Shown here piece after piece: positions 34,035 through 44,400 of a stretch of DNA of 64,000 nt. The stretch's first letter is position 1; each line of letters starts with the position of its first letter. This DNA comes from CAYRTD01 sp964528675 (GTDB lineage Bacteria; Bacteroidota; Bacteroidia; Bacteroidales; GCA-2748055): assembly GCA_964528675.1 (NCBI GenBank), contig CAZGTU010000001.1:62001-126000 (forward strand), written 5' to 3'. The translations under genes and the position numbers were made by a program. The notes below the pieces were generated by a model, which saw nothing but the letters and a program-made list of their open reading frames with translations, was not told where the DNA came from and did no database searches.

Positions 34035-35498
34035 TTATGTAAAAAAGGAATAGTATTCTTTATATCTTGTGAATTTCTCCCAGTAATATCCTTTATTCAA
34101 TCCCTCCGGTCGCAAAAAAATGTCCTGGTGTACCATACAATCCACTCCCTCATCCCAGGAAGAAAATTTCCCACTTCCAACCCCGGCAATAATTGCAGCC
34201 CCAAGCGAACTGGCTTCATTTACTCTATTTCTGACTACATTCTTGTTAAGAATGTCAGCTGTAATCTGCAGCCACTTTAAAGAAACTGAACCTCCCCCTG
34301 TGGCCACGAGCGAATCAATCCTTTCGAACACCTTCCCCGATTTTTCAAAACAATCCTGGATATAAAACCCTGTCCCCTCAAGTATAGCTTGCAGAATATC
34401 TCCCCTTTTATGATAAAAGGAGAGTCCCCCAAAACATCCCTGGCTCCCGCTGTGAAAATCCGGCGGACCGGTTGTGCCAAATTTTGGTATCGCAACAATG
34501 GAATTCTCCTTACCGGAAATTTCATCAAATAATTCGGAGAAATCCAGATTCTTCCCTCCGAAAACTTCTTTAAACCAATTAATTAAAGCTCCTCCTGACA
34601 AGTTATATATAAAAGTTATATACGAATCCGGAATTACATGCGAACCAATATGCAATCGCTTTTCATACATATACTCCGGCTCTGGCATCTCTGGAAATAC
34701 TGCTGCAACACATACAAAAGTACCCAGTCCATACATCGCCGATCGCGATTTATTCTTGATCCCACTGCCTAAAACGGCACAGCTCTGATCATGCCCGCCT
34801 GCAATAATGCTTACTCTATTTGTTAGTCCCAGCTGGTCAGCTATTTTCCCATTCACATAGCCCAAATGAGAACCGGAGTTACAGGGTAATGGCAGTTTTT
34901 CCTTATCCAGCCCCATTGAATGTATTATATCCTCAGACCACTTACCTTTTTGTATATCAAACATAAGCGTTCTGGCGGCCAGTGAGTGATTTGCAACGGC
35001 TTCACCACCCAACATAAAACTGATGAAATCTGCCCAGCTCAGAAACAGGTCGGTAGAGTTATACAATTTCGGATCGTTATTCTTTATCCATGCCAGTTTA
35101 GACAGGCTGTAAAATGAACCGGGGATATTCCCTGTCAGTCTGAAAATTTCTGATTCTTCGAATTTATCAAGGAGTTGTCTGATGTATTCGCCCCCGCGAC
35201 TATCCATACTTAAAAATGAATGGGAAAGAATATTTCTGTCTTCTGAAACAGGCACCAGTGCTTCACCCAATGAGCTTATTGAAAGTACTTCTATGGGATC
35301 TCCTTTTGTTTGCGTTGAAACCTCCTTAATAATTTCTTTTGCTTTCTCCCAGACATAGATAGAGTTCAACTCGGCAGTTCCTTTATTATCACTCAATATT
35401 GCATACTTCCGGTATGAACTTGCAAGTACCTCACCATCCAAATTAAAAGCTACTGCTTTGCAGCCCGTTGTACCAATATCCAGTCCTAATAAACTCAT
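34035..35498 (-). CDS. FGGY-family carbohydrate kinase
   Basis: An upstream TTG extends the frame by four codons, but the ATG at 35498 fits the family start MSLLGLDIGTTGCKAVAF. The protein has the two-domain FGGY fold: the N-terminal phosphate loop, FLSMDSRGGEYIRQL, the catalytic AGGHDQSCAVLGSG region, and the C-terminal adenosine motif LVATGGGSVSLKWLQITADI. FGGY kinases phosphorylate ketoses or polyols such as xylulose, fuculose or rhamnulose. The adjacent isomerase-like and aldolase genes suggest that it phosphorylates the ketose made by the isomerase. The sugar cannot be fixed from sequence. Confidence 0.85.
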   Translation of the reverse strand: MSLLGLDIGTTGCKAVAFNLDGEVLASSYRKYAILSDNKGTAELNSIYVWEKAKEIIKEVSTQTKGDPIEVLSISSLGEALVPVSEDRNILSHSFLSMDSRGGEYIRQLLDKFEESEIFRLTGNIPGSFYSLSKLAWIKNNDPKLYNSTDLFLSWADFISFMLGGEAVANHSLAARTLMFDIQKGKWSEDIIHSMGLDKEKLPLPCNSGSHLGYVNGKIADQLGLTNRVSIIAGGHDQSCAVLGSGIKNKSRSAMYGLGTFVCVAAVFPEMPEPEYMYEKRLHIGSHVIPDSYITFIYNLSGGALINWFKEVFGGKNLDFSELFDEISGKENSIVAIPKFGTTGPPDFHSGSQGCFGGLSFYHKRGDILQAILEGTGFYIQDCFEKSGKVFERIDSLVATGGGSVSLKWLQITADILNKNVVRNRVNEASSLGAAIIAGVGSGKFSSWDEGVDCMVHQDIFLRPEGLNKGYYWEKFTRYKEYYSFFT

Positions 35499-35518
35499 GC
35501 TAATTTGCAAACCATAGT

Positions 35519-36487
35519 TTAAGTCAGATTTTTGTAACCGAGTGATTCCATAATCCCTACCATAATCTCAGCCGCTTTCTCCACTGAATCCATAAGATAC
35601 CTGTGCGATTCAATAGACTCAAAATCATTCTGTCGTATTTTCCCTTCTCTTTTCTTCAGTTGCTCAAAGGCGTATATACCGGTATCCCTGGCAATTCGTG
35701 TCCACATATTCACCCGTAAAATTCCATCGTCCGGTAAAGTGCCAATTTGCTGATCTGAAAGGCATGAGGTACCATGAAGCACCAGCAATCGGTCATTGAG
35801 TAAACTCCGGATTGCCCTGGCCCGGTCCTTCATGTAAACATTTTCACCTATCCCCTGCGACTGCTGTTCGGTTCCAAGATCGGCCACCAGAAAATCAATA
35901 TTTGTCTTCTTAAAATATTCTTCCGCTCTCTCCGGATAATCATCCAATTCCACTTCCCTTCTTTTCTCGTGTGCCTGATGCACGCTCAGCTCATCCATGA
36001 TCCCCTCGATCAGAACCTTGTCCCTGTATGTTTCTACATACTCCCTTGTCATCTTTATGTTATCTTCCAAAGGATATCTTTGGGCATCAAACATCACGGA
36101 AGAAAGATATTCTGTGGCCTGGGTAAGTGCCCATGCATCCCACTCAGGATCTCCGTGATCCAGATGAGGTAAAACATGTACATTATAATAGGGTGAATCG
36201 GGATCATTGGCAAGAACCCTAAGGTGACCCATATTTGATAGAAACCCCAACCTGGCATTTCGGGTATAAGTCATGCGCTGTGCCTGGGGCATATACCTGT
36301 AATTGTATGTCATCGCTACAGATACCGGAATATTCTTTATATCAAATTTTTCGCCCACTCTTTGCGCTGCGAGTAAAATTGCTTCAGTATTCCAATGGCT
36401 GGCTGTGCAAAAAATTGGTAGGCTCATGGCGCTTGCTTTTACTCTCTCTATCACTTCCAATGACTGGCTTCTTCCTGTAATTATCAT
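35519..36487 (-). CDS. Class II (zinc) ketose-bisphosphate aldolase-like protein
   Basis: The 322-residue cytoplasmic protein resembles class II fructose/tagatose-bisphosphate aldolases. It has IFCTASHWNTEAILLAAQRV near the N-terminus and HVLPHLDHGDPEWDAWALTQ with the zinc-binding His. SSVMFDAQRYPLEDNIKMTR is the equivalent of the family's S-V-M-x-D-x-S strand, and LVLHGTSCLSDQQIG holds the second zinc-site His. It lies 20 bases from the kinase and 13 from the isomerase-like gene. It would cleave a ketose phosphate into dihydroxyacetone phosphate and an aldehyde; the exact substrate is inferred from context only. Confidence 0.78.
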   Translation of the reverse strand: MIITGRSQSLEVIERVKASAMSLPIFCTASHWNTEAILLAAQRVGEKFDIKNIPVSVAMTYNYRYMPQAQRMTYTRNARLGFLSNMGHLRVLANDPDSPYYNVHVLPHLDHGDPEWDAWALTQATEYLSSVMFDAQRYPLEDNIKMTREYVETYRDKVLIEGIMDELSVHQAHEKRREVELDDYPERAEEYFKKTNIDFLVADLGTEQQSQGIGENVYMKDRARAIRSLLNDRLLVLHGTSCLSDQQIGTLPDDGILRVNMWTRIARDTGIYAFEQLKKREGKIRQNDFESIESHRYLMDSVEKAAEIMVGIMESLGYKNLT

Positions 36488-36500
36488 AATTTTATGGCTA

Positions 36501-37937
36501 TTATTTATTTGATCGTAAATTTCTTGTTATTTCCTCGAGGCCCGGTTCGGCAGGATCAAAGTCTACACCATCCAGGTAACGGCAGGCTTCGTAAAGTGCA
36601 CTGGAATAATTCCCGTAAATGCAGGAAGTATGATGAATATAAGGCCCATAAATTATCTTCTCCTCCCACAAGGGCCAGTCCTTTACCTCCAGGTATACAT
36701 AGGTGCCCAGGGTATAAGGTCCATCAATGGCCTTGCCCTCGCCACAAAATAAACTGTAGTTACCATGAGATCCATCAAAGCGAACCACTGTAATATCCCC
36801 CTTCTTCAATTGCCAGTTGCAGGTGCCTGGTGCATGGGAGGGAAGCACAAAATGTTCACCGATTTTGCTCTTTTCCTTATCAATGCTCAGTGAAGGAGGA
36901 AATACCCCGCAATGCCACAATAACTCAGCATTATCATTCTCGGGATGACGTATGGTAAGATCGGCAAAAAATGTTGGTTGCTCAAACATCGCAGCTGACT
37001 GTAGCATTAAGCTGCTGATGGCTCCATGAATATCAGATTCACAGGCAAATGGAGTGCCTTCCTCAGTTATCAGTGCGTGAGCAAAACAGGAACAAATACC
37101 CAACTGGTACTGAAGCTCATCCCAGCATTGAAATGCTACTGCCTGAAGATTAAACTCCCGGATGATTTCTGTTAGTACAAACTTTAATGCTGCTATCTTA
37201 TCAGTTGCGTCGGGCTTGATAAGTGAAAAGTCCGCTTTGGTCTTTGCCAACGATACAACCTCCTCTACTTTAAATTTATTATCCTTTAGTGCTTCCTTGA
37301 CCTTTCGCACTATTGTGCTTAGATTAAAAGGAATAATCTCAATACCGAATCGCTCCAGCAGTTCATTCTCATTTACAATGATCGAATAGAAAGACTGCGG
37401 CCTGGAGGACACCTGTCCTATCCTTGTATTTCTGGTAAACTTAACCACGTTGGCTGCCCGGATGAAATTCCAGAATCCCCTCTGAAAAACCGGATCTGTA
37501 ACATGGGAATTTATGATATAGGTGAATTTTAGGTTGTATCGCTGTAAGACCTTTGAAGTGGCAAAAAGTCCGCATTGTGAATCCCGAAGCCGCTCACCGC
37601 CAGGTAGTGGAGCTTCATCACGCGGACCCCAGATTAATAATGGTTTTTGAACACGTCTGGCTACCTGGGCAACTGCGTTCTCATTCCCAAAATTACAGTG
37701 AGGTGCAAAAAGTGCATCCACCTTTTTACTCAGGAAATATTCCGCAACTTTTTCGGCGTCCAGATCATCGTACAAAAGACCTTCTTCGTTCAGCCATTCC
37801 AGGTCCAGGATTTGCACTTTATCATTTACCAACTTTTTAATTTCATTATGAATTATTTCTTTATACTTAAAAGCATCCTCTTTTGAGAAAAATGCCCTTC
37901 GGGTTGGCATATAACCTAATTTAAATGTTTTATCCAT
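36501..37937 (-). CDS. L-fucose/L-arabinose isomerase-family protein
   Basis: The 478-residue cytoplasmic protein belongs to the fucose/arabinose isomerase superfamily. It has the N-terminal Rossmann-like domain (KVDALFAPHCNFGNENAVAQ), a middle domain with AFQCWDELQYQLGICSCFAH, and the ACESDIHGAISSLMLQ segment carrying Glu and Asp of the manganese site. A C-terminal HFVLPSHAPGTCNWQLKKGD follows. Family members interconvert aldoses and ketoses (fucose/fuculose, arabinose/ribulose); many homologues are uncharacterised. With the kinase, aldolase and MFS porter next to it, a complete uptake-isomerise-phosphorylate-cleave route is likely. Confidence 0.8.
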   Translation of the reverse strand: MDKTFKLGYMPTRRAFFSKEDAFKYKEIIHNEIKKLVNDKVQILDLEWLNEEGLLYDDLDAEKVAEYFLSKKVDALFAPHCNFGNENAVAQVARRVQKPLLIWGPRDEAPLPGGERLRDSQCGLFATSKVLQRYNLKFTYIINSHVTDPVFQRGFWNFIRAANVVKFTRNTRIGQVSSRPQSFYSIIVNENELLERFGIEIIPFNLSTIVRKVKEALKDNKFKVEEVVSLAKTKADFSLIKPDATDKIAALKFVLTEIIREFNLQAVAFQCWDELQYQLGICSCFAHALITEEGTPFACESDIHGAISSLMLQSAAMFEQPTFFADLTIRHPENDNAELLWHCGVFPPSLSIDKEKSKIGEHFVLPSHAPGTCNWQLKKGDITVVRFDGSHGNYSLFCGEGKAIDGPYTLGTYVYLEVKDWPLWEEKIIYGPYIHHTSCIYGNYSSALYEACRYLDGVDFDPAEPGLEEITRNLRSNK

Positions 37938-37958
37938 TGCTTTACTTTTATTGTGAAA

Positions 37959-39287
37959 TTATCTTATCATTTCCTTCTGAATTTGTTCCAGGCTTTTGCC
38001 CCTGGTCTCAGGGAAGAATCTCCAAACAATCAAAAACTGTATTACCATGCTTCCGGAAAAAATTGAAAAAGCCCATCCCCCACCACTATTACCTGCCAGG
38101 AGAGGAAAACCCCAGGAAATGATGACCGCAGTAGCCCAATGAGTAAAACTACCCAGGGTCTGACCTTTTGCCCTAACTGAGTTAGGAAATATTTCTGATA
38201 TGTATACCCAAATTACCGTGCCCTGAGAAAAAGCAAAAAACGCGATAAACCCGGAGAGGTAAATAAGCATCCAAATGCTCCCATCGGTGGTAGTGAACAC
38301 GGTTCTCGCGACCATTCCCAGAAAAAATACCATACCTGCAGATCCTATCATCAGCAGGCGCTTTCTCCCTGCCTTATCCACAAGAAACATCCCAACAATG
38401 GTAAAAATAAACAAGGTTGCACCTACCGAAACTGATTGCAGCAGAGCTGAGTTCTGAGCATATCCCACCATTTCAAATATTCTTGGTGCATAATACATTA
38501 CAGCGTTGATACCCGAAAGCTGATTAAATAAGGCTACAAGAATTGCCAGAATAACCGGTACCCGGTAAACCCTGGAAAAAAGCAGCTCTCTTTTTATTCC
38601 GGTTTTTTTTTCGATGGAGGCCTCAATCTCTTTCAGTTCTTTTTCGGGATTGGGAGAATTTACTTTTCTCAGAATCAGTAATGCCTCATCAGCCCTACCC
38701 TTTAAAACCAGCCAGCGGGGGGAATCGGGGATAAATAAAACCAATGCAAAAAAGATCGCAGCAGGAATACTTTCCACACCGAGCATCCAACGCCATGCAT
38801 CATGCTCTACTGACTGAGAAATCCCATAATTTGAAAAGTATGAAAGCAGGATTCCGCCAACAATATTCAACTGAAAAGCAGTCCCAAGGCGGCCACGCAA
38901 ATGGGCCGGAGCTATCTCTGCAATATACATTGGCGCTATAACTGAAGATGCCCCCACGCCAAGTCCACCGATAAAACGATAAACCAAAAAACCCTCCCAA
39001 CTTTGGGCCAGTGCACTGCCGAGGGCTGAGATTGCATACAGAACGGCAATCACCATCAAGGATTTTTTTCTTCCAAAAAGATCAGCCGGCTTACCCGCCA
39101 GCAGTGCACCGGCAAGCGTACCGATCAAAGCAATGGCAACCGTGAAACCATGCCAGAATCCATTTAATTCAAATACCTGCTGAATTGTTTTCTCTGCTCC
39201 CGATATAACTGCCGTGTCAAATCCAAATAACAGCCCACCGAGAGAGGCAGTGAAGGCGCTTAAGATCACGTATTTGTTGCCTTTCAT
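37959..39287 (-). CDS. MFS sugar porter (sugar/H+ symporter)
   Basis: The 442-residue membrane protein has twelve hydrophobic segments and the sugar-porter signatures: GGLLFGFDTAVISGAEKT in helix 1, KPADLFGRKKSL after helix 2, RFIGGLGVGASS, PDSPRWLVLKGRADEA in the central loop, QLSGINAVMYYAPRIFE in helix 7 and FFPETRGKSLEQIQKEM at the C-terminus. It resembles XylE/AraE/GalP-type proton symporters of the inner membrane. It heads the operon and probably brings the monosaccharide released in the periplasm to the isomerase-like enzyme. The 276-base gap to susD upstream contains no copy of the ECF-like element. Confidence 0.9.
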   Translation of the reverse strand: MKGNKYVILSAFTASLGGLLFGFDTAVISGAEKTIQQVFELNGFWHGFTVAIALIGTLAGALLAGKPADLFGRKKSLMVIAVLYAISALGSALAQSWEGFLVYRFIGGLGVGASSVIAPMYIAEIAPAHLRGRLGTAFQLNIVGGILLSYFSNYGISQSVEHDAWRWMLGVESIPAAIFFALVLFIPDSPRWLVLKGRADEALLILRKVNSPNPEKELKEIEASIEKKTGIKRELLFSRVYRVPVILAILVALFNQLSGINAVMYYAPRIFEMVGYAQNSALLQSVSVGATLFIFTIVGMFLVDKAGRKRLLMIGSAGMVFFLGMVARTVFTTTDGSIWMLIYLSGFIAFFAFSQGTVIWVYISEIFPNSVRAKGQTLGSFTHWATAVIISWGFPLLAGNSGGGWAFSIFSGSMVIQFLIVWRFFPETRGKSLEQIQKEMIR

Positions 39288-39563
39288 AAAATATGTCTTT
39301 TGATAAGATTTTTTAGTTAATTCACTTAAGCAATAATTTACAGCATCGTTTGTTCTAAACCCTTATTCTGATTGTTATATGTCCGATTATTAATTTAGAT
39401 AGATATTCAATGTTGCATATCAAATTACTATTCAGGCAATTCTCCTTAAAGTGCATGCAGTATAGAACAATTGATCCTGATTCAATAATTATTTAATAAA
39501 GCTTAGTAATAAAACTGACTGCCTATACCTTGCTTAAATGGAAATCAAATAACCAATGAAGGA

Positions 39564-41426
39564 TTACTCAAAATAATTTATATACCAGTTTTTCTCATCA
39601 AGCAATAGATTATAAATCCTATCCCTCTCACTATCAGAATATTTAGATGAAACTTTTTTTGCTAAAAATGAGGGATCATTTCTTCTTTTAGATACCCTTA
39701 TCAGATCATAAAACCTCTCTCCCTCAAAGGCCAATTCCAGGGCTCTTTCCTGCAGGATTTGCTCTTCAAGATACTGCTGTTTCCCTGGAAAATTACCAGT
39801 TAAGTCAATGTAACCGGTTACTTCATTCGTGTAAGAATCCCGGATGTAATTAATATTATCTACCCTGATACCTTCGTTGGAGTCACCAAAGCCCACACGA
39901 CCCCTTACTCCCAACTGTCTTCGACTGCTACTCACCTCATAATTACTACCGTTATTAACAATATTTAAAGCGTTAGATGTAAATGTGTTTAATCTCCCGT
40001 CCCTTTCAAACAGCCAATAAGTATATACCTCAGCTAGCCATAAATGAACACCGGCTGCACGGTAAACAATAAAATCAGCATCCTGATCATACACATTTTT
40101 ATTCCATGAATATTTCCAAACTGCTTCCTGAGCATTCTCAATAATGAGATTTGCACTGAAATTTTCATTATCAGCCCTAAGTAAAAGCATCTGACGTATG
40201 TCGGACTCTGGAAGGGATTCTCCATTTCTTGTGTATATATAGGAAACCCCATACCCCCTGTAAAAATCGCCGGGCCTTCCTCTTTCTTCAGGATCAAGTT
40301 TAGTATTTTGTGGATTTGAATTATCCTGAATCAGAGCAAAATTATCCCAGCTAGCCTCCCAGTTTAGAATAGCATTGGCTGTTGGTTTAAGCATATACAA
40401 ATGCGGGGGTCGTGGATCAAAAAGTCGCTGAAGCTGGTTTTGTTGTAAATTTGCCTTATTAAACCATATGGTGTAAATATGTTCCTGCCTGTCAATATTA
40501 TTGAATATATTCTTCCACCTGGTAAAACCAAAAGTATTATCCAGTTGATAACGATAATTGTCTGAGGAAAGATAAACGATTTTCTCGAAATAATAGGCTG
40601 CCTTCGCCAGGTCTCCGGCTGTGAGATACATGATGCCCAACAAGGCATTCATGGAATATCTACTCCAGGTGGTTACTTCCCAGGTGTAATCATTATTATC
40701 AATATAATGCAATACCCCAACATCTTTAACTTTGGTTTCCAACTCGTTAGTAAAATAGTCAATTATTAAATCCTGATTATAAAATTGCTTTTGAAGTTCA
40801 ACAGGAGTGTTATAAATAGTATCATTGTTGTAACCATCCTTATTGTAAACAATTTGAATCGAATCAATATAAGTACCGGGAGTATTTAAAAAACTCTCTA
40901 CCTCCTCAATAGAGGTAAGCGATTGAGGGATAAAAGGAACCTTCCCGTAGATTCTAACAGCATTGAAGTAAGCCCAGGCCCGCATACAAATTGCTTCACC
41001 ATAGAGCCGGTCATAATTTGTAGGTGGACTGTTTTTATCGGTTACTTCAGGGTGTTTTTCTTCAAGAACCTTTATAAAACTGTTACATGCGGAGATCAGC
41101 TTGAAAAAATTAACCGGAGAGGCATATTTATTATCCTTTGAGACATTGAAATTATTGATCTCAATAAGATCCGGATCTGCATTTTCCGTAATGGTTAAAA
41201 GATCTCCCCTTAATTCTCCCAAAACCATAATCTGTTCAACCAGATCCTGTTGAATCAGGTACAAACCCATCTCAACCGAACGATACTCGTACCAGTCGTC
41301 AAAAAGCTTATCCTCGGTAAGATTAAATTCCTGATCTGGTTCTAAAAAATCCTCACAAGAGTTAAAAATCAAGAGCATAATAATTGAAAACCATACTAAC
41401 CAACTATATTTGACTATTTTTCTCAT
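39564..41426 (-). CDS. susD: SusD/RagB-family lipoprotein
   Basis: The ATG at 41426 (MRKIVKYSWL) starts a lipoprotein signal with Cys at residue 24; the frame is open to 41441. The SusD fold is supported by EDFLEPDQEFNLTEDKLF at the mature N-terminus, RLYGEAICMRAWAYFNAVRI in the TPR region and EEQILQERALELAFEGERFY near the C-terminus. At about 620 residues it is longer than the SusD proteins at 17905 and 47972, with insertions in the binding face. It pairs with the susC immediately upstream and is the last gene of the fasciclin/SusCD cluster. Confidence 0.92.
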   Translation of the reverse strand: MRKIVKYSWLVWFSIIMLLIFNSCEDFLEPDQEFNLTEDKLFDDWYEYRSVEMGLYLIQQDLVEQIMVLGELRGDLLTITENADPDLIEINNFNVSKDNKYASPVNFFKLISACNSFIKVLEEKHPEVTDKNSPPTNYDRLYGEAICMRAWAYFNAVRIYGKVPFIPQSLTSIEEVESFLNTPGTYIDSIQIVYNKDGYNNDTIYNTPVELQKQFYNQDLIIDYFTNELETKVKDVGVLHYIDNNDYTWEVTTWSRYSMNALLGIMYLTAGDLAKAAYYFEKIVYLSSDNYRYQLDNTFGFTRWKNIFNNIDRQEHIYTIWFNKANLQQNQLQRLFDPRPPHLYMLKPTANAILNWEASWDNFALIQDNSNPQNTKLDPEERGRPGDFYRGYGVSYIYTRNGESLPESDIRQMLLLRADNENFSANLIIENAQEAVWKYSWNKNVYDQDADFIVYRAAGVHLWLAEVYTYWLFERDGRLNTFTSNALNIVNNGSNYEVSSSRRQLGVRGRVGFGDSNEGIRVDNINYIRDSYTNEVTGYIDLTGNFPGKQQYLEEQILQERALELAFEGERFYDLIRVSKRRNDPSFLAKKVSSKYSDSERDRIYNLLLDEKNWYINYFE

Positions 41427-41445
41427 AATAACAAAAGACAATTAA

Positions 41446-44400
41446 TTATAAACCTAATTTAATTCCTACAAGAAACTGTCTTGATTGTGGGGTCAACCCA
41501 TAATCAATTCCCTGTTCAAATTGCATTTGTGAATACCCGAATTCAGGATCATAGCCCAAATATTCAGAAGCAGAAAAAAGATTGGAAGCCGATATATAAA
41601 AGAGGGCATTTCTAAATCCTATGAATTTATTTGGTATACTATAGCTAAGCATTACATATTTAAGCCGCAAATAAGAACCATCTTCGATCCACCGTGTGGA
41701 GAAGGCGGAATTTCCTGCCGGATCGTTCCATAACGCACGCGGAACATCGGTTTCATGACCTTCGTACTGCCATCTGTTAAGCACATCTTTACTTTGATTA
41801 TTTAATCCGGTCATCTTTTCGTTTTGAAACCGGATGTAATTGAACACCTCATTCCCTGAAACAAATTGAAGAAATATATTTAAGTTCCATCTCTTGTAGG
41901 TAAGTGAATTACTCAATCCGCCAAAGTAATCAGGTAGGGAAGAACCAATAACTGTTTTATCATAGTTGTTAATAATCCCATCAGGTATCCCCTGGGGTCC
42001 GGACAGATCTTCGAAAATAGCGTCTCCGGCAGCATAAGGCATTAGCTTATTGTTAAGGAGTCCATCGCTTATTGCTTCTCCGGTGGTTGAATAAACACCT
42101 TTAAAAATAAATCCATAAAAGCTATTGGCTACTTCACCTTCCATATTAACGATCTCTGCCCCTGCAACTGGAGTAATCAGTTTTGAACCTTCAATATTCT
42201 TTATCTCATTAGAAAAACTGGATAAACTTGCCTCAATATCCCATTTAAAACCCGATTTATCTACCACCCTATAAAACAGTCCGATATCTACTCCATTACT
42301 CACCATTTCCCCGCTATTTTCAGGACGGTATTCATAACCAAGATATGCCATTACTGGACTAAAAATAAGCATGTCATTAATCAGGGCATTATAAAAATCA
42401 ATACTCAGACTAAACCTGCTTCCCATGAGAGCGAGATCAATCCCTGTATTGATCTGTTTAACTATCTCATAGCTAAGTTCATCATTATGAATGATCGCTG
42501 GATATAGGCCAGATGTTTCCCGGTAATTTGCTGTGGTATAATAGCGAGAAGCATTGGATTCTCCGATTTCATCATTCCCTGAAACACCATAACTTAACCT
42601 GAGTTTTAATTCCTCCAGCCATGAAATATTCTTAAGATATCTTTCATTATTTAATCTCCACCCCAAACCTCCTGCATAAAAAAATCCAAAAGGAACACTC
42701 CCTAACTTAACCGTATTGGCAGCATTTTCACCCAGTCTTGAAGATCCATCAAGAGAAGTTGTGATAGATATTAAATATTTATCCATATAACTGTAATTTG
42801 CATTTTCATAAAACGAAATCCAATTCCAGTTTCTCTTTAATCCCCCAATTTCCCTTAAACTGCTGGTCCCATCCTGCAATAACCTGTACTGATCATTCTC
42901 AGGAGCATTTTTTGTAAGCGCGTTATCCAGTTCATATTTATTTGTAAGAATATTAGAACCTATGGAGAAACTAAACCTGTGTTTATTGCCATAAGACTTT
43001 TTATATGTTGCATAAGTGCTATTGTAGAAAGATGACAGAGAGTTATTTAGTCCCTTGGAAACGTTAATTGCTTCATTGTTGTAATAGGGTTCCATTCCTA
43101 TATTTGGCATGTATATTAACTCCCTTTGGAGATTGTAGGTAAGACTGAATGTAGATCTGAGAGCCAAATTCTGGGAAGGTTTTGCTGTCACTCCAAGCGC
43201 TGAAGTAAAATAGAGATTATTATTCTTTGCTTCAAAATTATCGATAACCGATTTTGGATTACTAACCCCAAGCTCTTCAACCGGAGAAAGGGTAATAAGC
43301 TCATTTCCTTCTTCATCATACCTGAATGGATTTAACATTGGTGATTTCGCAAGACTAGTCAATACCGGGCTTGTTTGGGAAATTAGTGCAGACTCCTTAA
43401 AATTGGAAAGATTGTAACTTAAATTGACATCAGCATTCATTTCAAGCCATTGAAAAATATTTAACATACTTACAAATTTGAGGTTGTATCCCTCATAATT
43501 CGTCGATTTGATAATCCCATCAGCATTCAGGTAACCAAATGATAATCCATAGCGTGCGATTTCATCCCCACCCTTAACATTGATATTGGCATTTGTCATG
43601 AAAGCGTTACTGAAAATAATATCCTGCCAGTTAGTATTATGTCTGTAATCTATATATCGATCATCCTCGGGGGTAAGGTACAGATTCGGGTATTTTTCCC
43701 GGATAAATTCTTGCTGCATGCCGGAAGAAAATAATATCTCGCTGATGAGGGTTTTATGTTGCTGGGCATTCAGTTGAGGAATCTGATTAAATGGTGATAG
43801 TGAGTAACTACTACGGAAATCTGCCTCAATGATTGTTTGTGTCGCTGTGGGAGCAAGCGTTTCGATAATGACCAGGCCATTTGAGGCTTTTGATCCGTAT
43901 GCTGCGGTATAGACTGGGTCTTTAACAACATAAATCCTGGATATATCATGAACATTCAGGCCAAGAAGGGGATTGTAGGAGAAACCGTCTAAATTGGATT
44001 CCAGAACATTAAAAGATATCTGAGGTATTCCATCAATAATATATAAAGGTTGGTTAGAAGCATTCAATGAATTAATTCCTCTTATCAAACTCACAGCTCC
44101 ACTTCCGGGATCCCCTGAACGATTAACTACATGCATACCGGGGACTCGCCCTTGCATAAACTGATCGGCAGTAATTACAGGTATCCTGGAAATTGTAGTA
44201 ATATCCGGCTCTGTAAATGAAGCTGCAATATCCCGCTTTTGCCTGGACTGAAATAAAATATCAATATTATCATATCCGGATGAAATATCTTTTTCCGGAA
44301 GATATATAGTAAGCTCTTCCCGATTGTTAAGAAAAATATTTTTGGTTATATATCCTTCTGATGGAGAAACTGTTATCCAATCATTTCCGGAAGTTGACCT

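Noticed and set aside
39288..39563. Search for the regulon element before the MFS/isomerase operon
   Set aside because: No match was found; this operon is more likely under a sugar-responsive regulator such as the GntR-LacI hybrid.
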